A stretch of DNA of 64,000 nt from Psococerastis gibbosa (taxonomy: Eukaryota > Arthropoda > Insecta > Psocodea > Psocidae): assembly GCA_963971405.1 (NCBI GenBank), contig OZ020486.1, positions 930,001-994,000 of the forward strand, in the 5' to 3' direction. Below, one piece after another: positions 10,027 through 20,187 of this stretch. Positions within the stretch are counted from its first letter, which is position 1; every line of letters begins with the position of its first letter. Both the position numbers and the translations under genes were made by a program. The notes beneath the pieces were generated by a model. It searched no databases and was not told the origin of the DNA. It saw only the letters and a program-made list of their open reading frames with translations.

Positions 10027-13000
10027 CTTAATTAGCAAACTACAAGCCGGAGACTATGACGTGGTTCTAATACAAGAACCATGGGTGGTAAACGGCAGAG
10101 TAGTTGGACTCAACAACACGTGGGGCAGCATCCTATACGACACAGGTTGTACGAAGGAGAAACCCCCTCGAACGTGTATCCTTGTTAAGAAAAAGGTAAA
10201 CTATTTATTACTTCAAGAACACTTAACAAGAGACCTCGTATCAATTCAATTAAAACTGAAAAATGGCGAGCTAACAGTAGGTACCGCCTACTTTCCATAC
10301 GACTCAGCAGACCCTCCACCATCATCAGAGACAGATCGATTGGTTCAGGCAGCGAGACGGAAAAACTCAAACCTAGTGCTCGGAATTGACGCCAACTCAC
10401 ACCACACCACCTGGGGGAGCACTGACTGCAATAGCCGAGGTGAGTACTTATTAGAATACATAGCAGCTAATGACCTAATCACTGTAAACGAAGGCAGTAA
10501 ACCGACTTTTATTACAGCAGTTCGAAGAGAAGTCATTGACGTCACCGTATGCAATGTAAAAATGTCAGCATGCATAAGAAACTGGAAGGTATTGGATGAG
10601 CCATCTATGGCAGATCACCAATACATCAGTTTTGAAGTAAAGCTGGAAAGAACGGAACAGGTAACATGTTACCGTAACCCTAATAAAACTGATTGGTCTC
10701 GTTACAGGAGCGACCTAAGGCAACTTCTATCGACAGGACCAAATCAACCTAGATCACAGGATGAACTGGACGAGACAGCTGAATATATTCAGCAGGCGAT
10801 CCTTACATCCTATGAAAATAATTGCCCTCAGACCACCAAAAAGGCAAGTAGTAAAAACCATTGGTGGAATGAAAAACTAAGGAGAATGAAGGATAAAGTC
10901 CGGAAGCAATTTGCCAAGGCAAAGAGAAGCAACCAATGGGACAGTTATCACAAACTCCTAACCGAATACCACACTGCAATAAGAAAGGCGAAGAGAATGA
11001 CGTGGAGAAAAAACTGTCTAGCTGTAGAGTCAACAGCAGAGACGGCCCGACTTCGCAAAATTCTCCAAGCCCCACATTGCAACCCTGTAGGCACTTTAAG
11101 AAAACCTGACCATACCTTTACCACTAGTGGTAAGGAAACCCTGGAAACTCTAATTGAATTCCACTTTCCAGACTCGGTGCCTGATCTCGCTAATCCAACT
11201 ACTCAAATCGAGAGAGTAAGACGACATGACTGGAATTATGCGAAAAGCATAATAACCTTTCATAGCGTCAGATGGGCGATCACCTCATTCCAGCCGAATA
11301 AGGCCCCAGGACCGGACAAAATATTCCCGAGGCAGTTGCAAGAGGGCCTGGAAATTTTGACACCGATCCTAACAACATTATTCACAGCCAGCTTGGCAGT
11401 TGGATATGTACCTAAAGCATGGACAAAGGCGAATGTGGTATTTATACCAAAACCTGGCAAAGAGACTTATACTTTAGCTAGTTCGTTCCGTCCTATATGC
11501 CTTAGTTCCTTCCTCCTAAAGGCGCTAGAGAAAATCCTAGATAAAGAAATTAGAAGGAAACTAAAAGAGGAAAACTCCCTCCATGAAAATCAATTTGCCT
11601 TCAGGCCGGGCAGGTCAACTGAAACAGCATTACATATGCTAGTTAGCAAACTGGAGCAAAGCCTGGAGAACAAAGAGATTGCACTATGCACCTTTCTAGA
11701 TGTTGAAGGTGCTTTCAATAACACCACCTACGAATCTATGCTTACAACGGTAAAAGTAGCTGGAGTTAAAAACACAGTCTGCAGATGGCTATCGCACATG
11801 CTTCATAGCAGACTCATAACTGCAACATTATTTCAGGAAACAGTTGAGATGAGAGCCACCAGGGGCTGTGCGCAGGGTGGAGTCACCTCACCACTGTTGT
11901 GGTGCCTGGTGGTAAATCGACTGCTGTACAACCTGAATAATGCAGGAATCTATGCACAAGGATATGCTGATGACATTGTCCTAGTTGTGCAAGGCTCTCT
12001 CCCCTCTACCATTATCCAGCTGACACAAGCGGCACTAAAAAAGGTAGAGAACTGGTGTCTGGAAGAAAAACTTAGGGTGAATCCAGACAAAACAAAACTT
12101 GTCCTCTACACCCGCAGACGTGGGGTAACGCAGGAACAACCGCCCAAACTATTTGGGACTCCCCTCTCCTGGTCGAGTGAGGCCAAGTATCTGGGAGTCA
12201 CCCTTGACAAAACACTTACCTGGAACACTCACCTGGAGAATAAAATAACACAGTCAAAGAACTGCCTATTTGCATGCAGACGAGCTGTGGGCAAAACATG
12301 GGGCCTAAACCCAAAAATAACTATGTGGCTCTACACAGCAGTTATTAGGCCTATCATAACATATGCAGCTGTAATATGGTGGACGAAAGTCAACCAATGC
12401 ACTGCAAAACGCAGGTTAGACAGTGTGCAGAGACTGGCATGCATTTGCATAACTGGAGCCATGTCTAGCACACCCACCGATGCTCTAAACACCCTTCTGG
12501 ACCTTCCAGCACTGAGTGTGTTCATTAAAGGACAAGCCAGAATATCCGCTTATAGACTGGAGCAGACAGGACACTGGAAACATATCCAAAGAGGTCACTC
12601 CAAAATAAGCTCACTTATCAATAACAACTTAATGCTAATGCCGTCGGACTTCATCATACCTGAGTTGAACTTCCGACGGTCCTTCCAGACCATAGTCCCC
12701 TCCAGGACAGAATGGTCGGAGGAAGGTGCCAAAGTTAAACAGGGAGACATAGTGTTTTACACAGATGGCTCCAAGACTGCCAATGGCACAGGTGCGGGAA
12801 TAGTCGAGATAAACTCTGACAGATCCACAAGCATAAGCCTAGGAAGACACTGCACAGTCTACCAGGCTGAGGTATGTGCCATATCGCAGTGCGCCCTTGA
12901 AAATATAGCGGCAGGGAATTCCAACCGCAACATTTATATTTTCACAGATAGCCAAGCTGCATTGAAAGCACTGGAATCATCTCGTACGAAATCAAAAATC

Positions 13001-13594
13001 CTACGAGAATGCAAACTCAACCTGCAAAGGCTGGCCAAGCACAACAACGTAACAGTCGCTTGGGTGCCGGGTCATTCAGGCCATGCAGGGAATGAAAAAG
13101 CAGACGAACTAGCCCGAAAGGGCTCAGAGACACCCCTGACAGGACCAGAACCAGCATGCGGTATAGCCTACGGAAGCATCCGCACGGAAGTTGGTACATG
13201 GGTACAGAAACAAAAACTGGAAGAATGGAGAACCATGCCAGAACATCGCAACTTACAGAAGTTGGGAATAAAACCTAGCAGGAAGACTACCTTAAACCTG
13301 TTATCGTTAAAGAGACAGATGATGAGGAAAGTCATTGGTTTGCTGACAGGACATTGCCAACTTCGAGCCCATCTCCACAAGATCGGAATTATACAAGAAA
13401 ACCGACTGTGCCGATGGTGCGTGATGGAGGATGAAACAGCAGAGCACGTCCTTCTTGAATGTGAGGCGTTGGCACGAAAACGCCTTCAGACCCTGGGCTT
13501 CCCAGGAGAAGAAGCGTTAACCATCAGAAACGACCCCATAGGCACCATCAGAAAATTTATTGGACTGGTGGGTGTATCAAAATGGGAAGACTGA
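9956..13594 (+). CDS. ORF2: endonuclease-reverse transcriptase-RNase H polyprotein
   Basis: A 1212-residue replicative enzyme for target-primed reverse transcription. Residues 8-225 form an apurinic-like endonuclease, with N14, E41 (LIQEPW), D145/N147 (GIDANSHH), D195 (VIDVT) and D220-H221; the usual Ser of the SDH box is Ala. The RT domain (about 440-760) has APGPDK, FLDVEGAF, RGCAQGGVTSPLLW and the catalytic YADD at 670-673. RNase H (about 930-1060) has the full D-E-D-D set: D937 (YTDGSK), E972, D998 (FTDSQA) and D1050. A C-x2-C-x8-H-x4-C motif lies at 1152-1169. The frame is uninterrupted. The ATG at 9956 is only seven codons before the endonuclease core, so it is the likely start. It lies 71 bases before the end of ORF1 in the +1 frame relative to it, suggesting coupled termination-reinitiation. 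Confidence 0.95.
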   Translation: MELKLKNLKILQINLQHKKLASANLISKLQAGDYDVVLIQEPWVVNGRVVGLNNTWGSILYDTGCTKEKPPRTCILVKKKVNYLLLQEHLTRDLVSIQLKLKNGELTVGTAYFPYDSADPPPSSETDRLVQAARRKNSNLVLGIDANSHHTTWGSTDCNSRGEYLLEYIAANDLITVNEGSKPTFITAVRREVIDVTVCNVKMSACIRNWKVLDEPSMADHQYISFEVKLERTEQVTCYRNPNKTDWSRYRSDLRQLLSTGPNQPRSQDELDETAEYIQQAILTSYENNCPQTTKKASSKNHWWNEKLRRMKDKVRKQFAKAKRSNQWDSYHKLLTEYHTAIRKAKRMTWRKNCLAVESTAETARLRKILQAPHCNPVGTLRKPDHTFTTSGKETLETLIEFHFPDSVPDLANPTTQIERVRRHDWNYAKSIITFHSVRWAITSFQPNKAPGPDKIFPRQLQEGLEILTPILTTLFTASLAVGYVPKAWTKANVVFIPKPGKETYTLASSFRPICLSSFLLKALEKILDKEIRRKLKEENSLHENQFAFRPGRSTETALHMLVSKLEQSLENKEIALCTFLDVEGAFNNTTYESMLTTVKVAGVKNTVCRWLSHMLHSRLITATLFQETVEMRATRGCAQGGVTSPLLWCLVVNRLLYNLNNAGIYAQGYADDIVLVVQGSLPSTIIQLTQAALKKVENWCLEEKLRVNPDKTKLVLYTRRRGVTQEQPPKLFGTPLSWSSEAKYLGVTLDKTLTWNTHLENKITQSKNCLFACRRAVGKTWGLNPKITMWLYTAVIRPIITYAAVIWWTKVNQCTAKRRLDSVQRLACICITGAMSSTPTDALNTLLDLPALSVFIKGQARISAYRLEQTGHWKHIQRGHSKISSLINNNLMLMPSDFIIPELNFRRSFQTIVPSRTEWSEEGAKVKQGDIVFYTDGSKTANGTGAGIVEINSDRSTSISLGRHCTVYQAEVCAISQCALENIAAGNSNRNIYIFTDSQAALKALESSRTKSKILRECKLNLQRLAKHNNVTVAWVPGHSGHAGNEKADELARKGSETPLTGPEPACGIAYGSIRTEVGTWVQKQKLEEWRTMPEHRNLQKLGIKPSRKTTLNLLSLKRQMMRKVIGLLTGHCQLRAHLHKIGIIQENRLCRWCVMEDETAEHVLLECEALARKRLQTLGFPGEEALTIRNDPIGTIRKFIGLVGVSKWED

Positions 13595-13681
13595 GATAAC
13601 CACGGTGGCAAAAGACCTATTAAAGGTCGACGCCATTCAGGCCGAAAGGCCCCGTGATTTTAAAAAAAAAAAAAAAAAAAA
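13595..13681 (+). terminator. 3' UTR hairpin and A20 tail of LOA-like element
   Basis: The 3' UTR is only 67 bp. It contains ggcc-gaaa-ggcc at 13640-13651, a stem closed by a GNRA-type tetraloop, and then an A20 run (13662-13681) ending at the TSD. Such 3' structures are often what the element's own RT recognises. That role is inferred here from position and structure. Confidence 0.65.
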
Positions 13682-13693
13682 ATGTGAGTTGAT

Positions 13694-14168
13694 ACACTGT
13701 GCAAGTAGGAGTAACCTCCTACGGATGTAAGAGTAAGTATGTTATCATGTAGCCATTATGTAACTAAGTTGCCCCCTCCCCCCCAATTCATTATGTTGTC
13801 CCTTTTCCCTTAAGTGCTTTAGTTGTCCCTAAGTTATTATGTAGTATAATTGTTAAGTGTATTAATATGATATAAGGTATTTGGTACCATCCTATATAAC
13901 CTTATATATTATAATTCCCCTCTCATAAGTCCACTCTCAATACTCTAATCTATAGAAGGTCCCAATTAGTGGTATTCGGAGTGTGACAGTACCGTGCAAC
14001 AAAATTTTACGAACTTAATAATACTGGGATACTGGGAGGACAAGAAACCAACAGGTATTTACCGTACTCTTCTCCCCCCCCCCCCCAAAACTATACATAT
14101 TATAAGTAATAAAAACACAAAAGGCAAATTAAGTCAAGAACAGCGTAGATTAAACTTACAAATCTAGC
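13694..14168. other. Non-coding sequence downstream of BEL pol, possible BEL LTR remnant
   Basis: On the minus strand, BEL pol stops at about 14169. A 13-base C run near 14075-14088 (a G run on the BEL strand) follows, and could have served as a polypurine tract. A TGTTGG start, typical of BEL LTRs, lies at 14053 reading down. I could not pair it with an LTR at the other end near 26630, so this is only a suggestion. Confidence 0.3.
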
Positions 14169-14216
14169 ATGTCAGGTTTCTTACTTTCTTAGTAACCCGT
14201 CCACTTCGAGTTAACT

Positions 14217-14650
14217 TAGGTGCCCATTCCACATACTTACGTACAACGTCAATGAAAATTATGAAATTGAAGGGCATTTCAATTTTACTCTATGCCATTG
14301 TTAAAATTGATCAATGATCAATTGATAATAGAGTAAAATCACAAACAATGAAACACAATCTAAAATTAAAAAATGGCGTCATGTGATATGACAAGTTCAA
14401 CTATTTTAATTGATTTCTCTAAAAAGAAAGCATTTCTGTATAAAAATTATAATAAGGATTAAATAATAAGGCGACGAAGAAAACAAATACAATTTCAAGA
14501 AACAAATTTCAAAAATTTGGCGCATACGCTTCAATTGAAAATTGTCAATTTTTGAAAAACATATGGAATGGCCCCCATCAATGAGAAATTGAAATGTCCT
14601 TCAATTTCATAATTTTCATTGACGTTGTACGTATGTGGAATGGGCGCCTA
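14217..14650. mobile_element. MITE with about 64-bp TIRs inside BEL pol
   Basis: The body runs 14219-14648. The left arm begins ggtgcccattccacatac, and the right arm read inward begins ggcgcccattccacatac. The arms stay nearly identical for about 64 bp apart from a four-base indel. TA flanks both ends. The insertion splits the final codons of BEL pol, which resume below 14216. There is no coding sequence in the 430 bp. The ends recall PIF/Harbinger MITEs, but a TA duplication would fit Tc1/mariner, so the superfamily is left open. Confidence 0.78.
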
Positions 14651-14867
14651 AGGAGGTTGTTGAGACTCAATACCAGGTAAAACTTTATGAGATTCCTCAA
14701 CCGAGTGAATTAGGCCTACTGAAGCAGAGAATCTTTCTAGCACATTTGATGCAGTAACTTCCAGTTTGCATAAACGCTGAACGGGTCTCAACAACTCACC
14801 TTTACAAGTTTTGAGTTTAACGGCTCTAACTATATTATCCTTTCCAGGATAAACTTCCATGACTCCA

Positions 14868-15038
14868 GCAGCCTGATCGAGGCGATTATAATACCGGTAT
14901 TTATTTTATCCCCCGGTAATAAAAATGTAAACAAGATAATTTCATAATGGAAAGTGCTATTCAAAATGTGTTTGTTTACAGTTATAATCCTAGGGTATTT
15001 ATTTAACCCCGGTATTATAATCGCCTCGATCAGGCTGC
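14868..15038. mobile_element. Foldback element inside BEL integrase
   Basis: A 171-bp segment with 30-bp near-perfect inverted arms: gcagcctgatcgaggcgatt continuing to ataccgg at 14868-14897, and its complement at 15009-15038. It separates two segments of BEL pol that are contiguous in the family. It is non-coding; its TSD is unclear because the arms share bases with the flank. Confidence 0.75.
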
Positions 15039-15429
15039 AGCTAAGTCCCAATCAATGCGTTTTTTAAGATCCGATGCAATCCATACAACATCATTAACTT
15101 TGACAGATTCAACATTTTTGTTTGGTTTCAAGAGCAACCAATATACTCTCGTTTAAAACGGTCTTTAAGCTGTTCTCTTATTTCTTGCACACATCGAACT
15201 CTAGCATTAAGACTGCAACTATCAACTTTGTCGAGTTTAGGAACAGAAGTCTAAACTATTTCTTGTAAGAACATGGATTAAGTAATGGGAGCAAGTTCAG
15301 TGCAATCGTCTGAGACGTACGTTAAAGGCCTGGAATTCATCACTCCTTCTATCTCAATCAATACAGTCGTCAATTCTGTTTCATTTAAGGAAGTTCGTCC
15401 AAGTGTTCCCTTGAGACAGGTTTTCATTA

Positions 15430-16575
15430 TAGAAACAAGCGGGGCTTGGGACCGCTTTGGGGTCTCGCATTGGGCATTACGCACTTACGCCCCTTCGGGG
15501 CTCGCACGACACCTGAGAATGGCCGTAGTGGCCCTATTTAGTTATTGAATCCAAACCATGCAGGTACCGGCACAGCGGCACTCCACAACAGTCCCCTGCA
15601 CTTAGCTTAACCAAGCAGTTACCTAGCAAAATAATAGGAAAATCTGGCGTTGCACACAACCCCCATTCATAAGAGACAACTCAGGTACTGGCACAGCGGC
15701 ACTCCACAACTCGTGTCCCCTGTCCCCTGCACTTAGCTTATGGACATGAAAGGCTCACCATTCTTTTGTGATGTCCATTTTTTGAGGTCCGGACACAGGC
15801 AAAGAAGAGAATTTCGCTTATAAGCATTGGGCATTACGTGAGAATAGTCGTAGTGGTCCTATTTAGTTGTTGAACCCAAACCAAGCAGTTACCTAACTTC
15901 GTCCTGTCTAAAAGATTTAAAATTTAGGAATTAAAAGTAAGCAATCGCTTTATTGTTAATCATGTGAAACATTATTATTAACAAAAATCAGTTTTATTTT
16001 CATTGTAGTGCTTTGTGATAAACGATGTTTTTTGTTTGATTACCTGGCTTTCCAACACGGGAACAGGCAACATACAATTGACCATGTGGAAACATGGGTT
16101 TTCCAGATTAATACCACAAACACTTAATGATTGCTCCTGGGACTTATAAATATTTGCACGCGTTTGTGATGTCCGTATTCTTTCACATTCATTTCGGTCG
16201 TCACGTAATTAGCTTGGTTTGTAGCATTTCGTGTTCTTCTACCTAAATTGTTTCGTCTTATAGGAGGCATATAATATAAAAATGAATTTTTAATATAAAA
16301 ATGAATTTTTAATATAAAAATGAATTTGAGCTTTATTGCTATTGTATAAAGTTCAAAACAAACAACCTTGTTTTGTTTATAACTTTCGAACGCACTTTGC
16401 GCTCCTTTGGAATTTATTCCCAGGACCACTCATACGATAAGGGCTGTTTTTAGGGTTCTTCAGGCAATTATTCGAATTTTTTCGCCGTAAAAACCATCGT
16501 TGAACTTCAATGAACATTTAAAAAAAAAAGTTGTCCAAATTTTGTTGAGTTATGCGCTTACCAACACATTTTGCG
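15430..16575 (-). mobile_element. Internally deleted Helitron inside BEL integrase
   Basis: This segment lies between BEL integrase core (ending near 16576) and its downstream part (from 15430). On the minus strand, a protein start MPPIRRNNLGRRTRN lies at 16270, typical of Helitron Rep-helicase N-termini. A helicase C-terminus (INLENPCF, then HGQLYVACSRVGKP) lies at about 16105-16000. Almost the whole ~4 kb between them is gone. A 20-bp unit (aatataaaaatgaattttt) is repeated about three times at 16276-16326, and the 3' part holds duplicated blocks (15562-15608 and 15682-15740). A related 3' end recurs at 56260-56470. Confidence 0.75.
16000..16270 (-). pseudogene. Helitron Rep/helicase remnant (N-terminus joined to C-terminus)
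   Basis: The N-terminal fragment (16270 to about 16170) begins MPPIRRNNLGRRTRN and has the basic character of Helitron Rep starts. The C-terminal fragment (about 16140-16000) has INLENPCF and, in a neighbouring frame, HGQLYVACSRVGKPGNQ, the last helicase motif before the stop at 16000-16002. The Rep HUH nuclease and most of the Pif1-type helicase are missing, so no rolling-circle activity is possible. One frame change separates the two C-terminal motifs. Identification is from motif memory. Confidence 0.72.
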
Positions 16576-17105
16576 ATTCATTTTTATGTAATAGATTAAA
16601 CGTTCCCAAAAACCTCCCCACCATGAACCTGTAGGTACATTAAACGTCCAAGTTATCTTTAATTTGCTTTCAACAGCTTCAATAAGGTTCTGAGCTCCGT
16701 GAAAATTAGTACCATTGTCGGAATATAAGGTCGAAATTCGACCTCTACGAGCTATCATTCGTCGCAAGGACATTAAAAATGGGTCAGTGGACAGAGAATC
16801 TACAACTTCAATATGAACAGCACGGTATACAGCGCAAGTAAATAAAACTGACAACTGAAATCGCAGCCACTAACTTGGAACACTTTACCTAAGTCAACAC
16901 GGTTGTTAGGAAGGCCCACTTCTGGGGTACATATGGTTTTAGCTCGATGTCGCAGGCATCGTATGCATTTCCTTAGCGCCGAGCGAGCAAATTTTCGTAC
17001 TTTTATAAGCCAGAAGTTAAGGCGTATCTCACCAAGGACCGTCCCCACACCCGCGTGACACATTTTTCCATGATATTCCAAAACTAAAGATTCTATCAAA
17101 TGACA
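16576..17105 (-). pseudogene. BEL integrase, zinc-binding and core domains
   Basis: On the minus strand, 17099-16900 encodes the zinc-binding region (LVLEYHGKMCHAG then CIRCLRHRAKT) and the VSGCDF start of the core. 16854-16576 continues with LFTCAVYRAVHIEVV, LYSDNGTNFHGA (second catalytic Asp) and SWWGGFWERLIYYIK. The two pieces are in different frames, with a frameshift near 16840-16860. Integration activity is lost; after WERLIYYIK the Helitron begins. Confidence 0.87.
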
Positions 17106-17106
17106 A

Positions 17107-18300
17107 TTAGGTAAGAGAAGTAAGTGGCTCTCTGAAGGAATGAGAAAATTTGTCGGACAAAATTTTAGTTAAAACTGTAACAGAACCATTATTGTTACTC
17201 TTAGTGACCAAGCCCTTAACTTCCAAGGGATAGACTTTTTGTAAATACAGAGCAAACTTTTTCTCACCTTTCTTTAGTTCAAGAGCACTCAATGTTAGCT
17301 TATCAATCATAGCACGTACATGAGGCTGGGAAAAATAGTTGACAGGTTGATAGTCCGTTTCCTTTAACTTATTATTAGCATCAGTCTTACGAACATAATT
17401 CGTTAATTCTTTAATTCTTCTGGGCACTGTCATGTCTTCCATAGGACCCACTCTCGCTTTACTAGTGATAAAGGAAACGTTCACCTGTTCATAAAGCGCA
17501 TACCTACAAAAATTGGCAATGCCAAATCCACGGAGGCTAGCGTCACAAAAAACATACAACTGCACGTTTTTTCGATTATTTTTTTAAAATACACGTAGGT
17601 ATGTATCCTTATGTCATTTATCATAATAATGTCAGCAAGCCACATATCAATACGATTTTGTATATCTACAGGTACAGGATCATTCCATGTTAGCTTGAGT
17701 TTACAACATTCCTGCAGCAACAACTTCAAAAATAGTAAAGGGGCCGACAGTACACACAAGGGATCGTAGAAGCGTCCCACTAATGACAATAAGTCTCTTT
17801 TCGAATAACTACTGTTAGTACTTAACTTCGGTGTACAGCTAATTACGTCTTTCTTTGATTCCCACTGAAAACTAAGAACTTGATGGGAACCTTCGTCACT
17901 AGTCATCACCCAGTTTTTAATATCAAACTTAGCAAGAGCAAACAATGCTATGGTGTTCTCTTTAAGTTTCTGGGCTACTTTTAACGAAGTCACAGATGTG
18001 ACGCAGTCATCGCAATAAAATGATTTTTTGAGCAATGTAACTAAGTCTCCTTCAAACTGATTTAAGTGGTGGTCAATTGTGGCACTAAGCAAAAATGGTC
18101 TACTTGAGAGACAGAAAATTACACGAGTATTTCGAAACGTAAGTAGTTGTCCATCACGCCACCACAGAAAGCGAAGCATGTCTTTATCATGTGGGTCAAC
18201 CAACTCCAACATTAGAAATGCTTTAGAATCAACTTTTTCTATTATGTCATCTACTTCCCAGCTTTTCACAACAGCATCATAAGCATCATATAATTCATCT
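17107..18300 (-). pseudogene. BEL reverse transcriptase and RNase H
   Basis: Minus-strand frames give RT (18269-17600), with LLWWRDGQ-like and RNTRVIFCLSSRPFLLSATI segments, then DDCVTS (YVDD box as YCDDCVTS), then ALFALAKFDIKNWV and LLSLVGRFYDPLCVLSAP. RNase H follows (17565-17107), starting MQLYVFCDASLRGFG. The upstream RT fingers and protease are missing. RT and RNase H are in different frames, joined near 17560. The order and wording of the motifs are specific to BEL/Pao. Confidence 0.88.
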
Positions 18301-19150
18301 CACTCGAGTCGCTGAACACGAAAATTAGGCATGTCATACAGCAGTGACTGAACTGGCATCCTTACCATTTTTTCTATTATTTCCAAGGCAAACAATTGGG
18401 TAATGTCGCTTTGTACAAATTTTTGCAGACAACCTTGTCTACACACGATTTAGCTGAGTGAAGGACACTCAAGCAAATGAAACATGCGTTTTTATCTTTT
18501 ACCTTGCGTCGCCTATCCTCAGCAGACAATTTTCTTACATTTATTATTGGCTATTGTGAAATACAGAATCACAGAAATACAGGCGTCCTTGGGATTGTGC
18601 GTAGGCTTACTTTCTACGGAAATCAGAGTAGCTGCCGTGGCAATGAAACTTACTTTCGAATTAGACGTAGAAACAAAATTGTTTACATTGTCAATATGTT
18701 CATGGTTTTCCACCTGCAGCTTCTCTAAAAATGCCATCAACATATCTAATTTCGATGCATCGTTAAAGATGTCTTCATCTCCATTAGGCCTGCTCAACCA
18801 GAGAACTGAAACATCATCTGGCAGGCATTTCTCTAGCAAAGGATATAGAAATAATTCATATTTGTCTGAGCCAACCCCAAGGGCCCTGAGTGTTCTAACT
18901 GAGCGTCTGTAAATAATCAACTAAATTATTAAACTGCATACTCCTTGTAAAAATGACGTACAGACGATTTCTAATGCAGCTTTCAATAACCAATTCCTCT
19001 CGTCCAAATCTACGACACAGATGATCAATGCAATTTTGATAGTTGGCCGAAAAAGGCGGGCAACTGTGCACCAACTTGAACGCTTTTGAGCCTTTTTGTA
19101 AACATTGAATCAAATAAACTTATCAAGATTTCTATGTATTCGTCCTTATG
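18300..19150 (-). pseudogene. BEL gag, central and C-terminal part
   Basis: On the minus strand, 19113-18895 encodes QKGSKAFKLVHSCPPF and CRRFGREELVIES, the conserved gag (DUF1759-type) segment. 18920-18519 continues with SVRTLRALGVGSDKYELFLYPL-like sequence. A zinc-knuckle-like CFICLSVLHSAKSC lies near 18480-18440, after which the frame decays. Frameshifts occur near 18900 and 19120. The N-terminal part of this gag lies 7 kb away at 26204-26560 because gypsy is inserted between. Confidence 0.8.
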
Positions 19151-19154
19151 GAGT

Positions 19155-19317
19155 TATAGGTATATTTAGGTATATTTATATTCAGAAACTAAACCCGTAG
19201 CAGATAACATTTATATTCACTCCAAAGACCAAAATAGTAAAATACCAAGCCGCGGCCATGACACTTTATCGCGCACTTTCTAATACCACAGACTACGCCA
19301 TCGAGACTGGCGCCACA
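19155..19317 (-). repeat. Gypsy 3' LTR
   Basis: 163 bp, 162 of 163 bases identical to the copy at 26037-26199. A purine-rich tract lies on the internal side (near 19318-19331, minus strand). Confidence 0.95.
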
Positions 19318-19423
19318 GAAGCCCCCCTGGAGACCTAAAGGTCGTCAAACCGCGAGGGGAAGCGCACACGTCTGCCAGAACGCGAAGTATAAGTCCGGGA
19401 GTCCTGCGTCGCAGGCGACGATG

Positions 19424-20187
19424 TCAGATTGACAGCTGCAGGCGATGGTGGCAGATTGTGAGTCGCAGGCGACGATGGCAGGCTGTAAACCGCCCTTGTT
19501 GCGTCCGAAGTAGGAATGTAGGACGAAGGCTTCGGTAAAACTGAATTAAGAAGGGTCTCCCAAGATAAAGGCAGGCTTGAGCCGATCGAGAGAAACCGTG
19601 TTTTTTTTTTCCATTAACACTGATCTTTGCAGTTTTATCAGTGCGACCGAGAACTCTGTGGGGGCCACTATACGGAGGTTGTAGAGGACGACGTACTGCG
19701 TCATGACGTAAGAACACTGCCCCCGCATCCTGGAGTCTTGGATGAACGAAAGTGGTCGTAGAACCGTGTCGTACCACCGGCGTCGGTCGAAGCAATTGAA
19801 TATGTCTGCGTAGACGATCCAAAAAGACATTGTTGTCGACAATCTTGTCAGCCGACGGGTGAAACAGGTCTCCTGGTAAGCGAAGACACTCGCCGTACAC
19901 CAGTTCCACGGTTGAAGACGAGATATCTTCTTTCCAGGCCGTACGAATGCCCAAAAAAACTAGGGGAAGAACTTCAACCCAATCGTCGTTGTTGTGGCAC
20001 ATAATGGCCGCCTTCAATTGGCGATGTAGGCGCTCGACGAGGCCATTTGCTGACGGATGATACGCAGTGGTGGTAAAATGGCGAGACCCACTCAACCGGG
20101 ATAACTCCTGGAACAAGTGAGACTCAAATTGTCGTCCTCGGTCTGTCATAATCTTGACAGGACAGCCGAAGCGCGTCGGATCCAACC
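19424..20187 (-). pseudogene. Gypsy integrase, C-terminal half
   Basis: On the minus strand this continues the integrase after the family A insertion. It has RFGCPVKIMTDRGRQFES (second catalytic Asp), then TTAYHPSANGLVERLHRQLK with the third catalytic residue (Glu), then the C-terminal region with HPRLQDAGAVFLRHDAVRRP and GPHRVLGRTDKTAKIS. A ten-base T run at 19601-19610 (A run on the coding strand) shifts the frame, so the final SLDRLKPAFI segment is read from another frame (19842-19546). Confidence 0.9.

Larger units (their letters stand above)
8066..13693 (+). mobile_element. Full-length LOA-like non-LTR retrotransposon
   Basis: The body runs from 8078 to the end of an A20 tract at 13681. 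The 12-mer atgtgagttgat occurs exactly at 8066-8077 and again right after the poly(A) at 13682-13693, giving a perfect target-site duplication. Order: 5' UTR about 570 bp, ORF1 (8650-10026), overlapping ORF2 (9956-13594), a 67-bp 3' UTR, and poly(A). Both ORFs are open throughout and ORF2 carries APE, RT, RNase H and a terminal CCHC-like motif. Perfect TSD, full length and open frames together indicate a recent insertion that may be retrotransposition-competent. Assignment to LOA (I superfamily) rests on APE-RT-RNase H order and RT motifs; R1-related is the alternative. Confidence 0.92.
14169..15430 (-). pseudogene. BEL pol, integrase C-terminal part
   Basis: On the minus strand, 15430-15278 encodes a late integrase segment with LNETELTTVLIEIEG and MNSRPLTYV. 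After a short gap come VNDVVWIASDLKKR (near 15080), then GVMEVYPGKDNIVRAVK and GELLRPVQRLCKLE (14860-14760), and finally LTRSGRVTKKVR before a stop near 14169. This is the typical end of BEL/Pao Pol. Two short elements (14868-15038 and 14219-14648) interrupt it. A poorly aligned stretch around 15127-15277 suggests further small changes. Confidence 0.85.

Noticed and set aside
9514-10038. 174-codon minus-strand frame
   Set aside because: It is antisense to ORF1 and the start of ORF2 of the LOA-like element, whose plus-strand reading is clear.
13694-14053. BEL 3' LTR
   Set aside because: A TGTTGG start is present but no matching LTR was found near 26630, so an LTR was not annotated.
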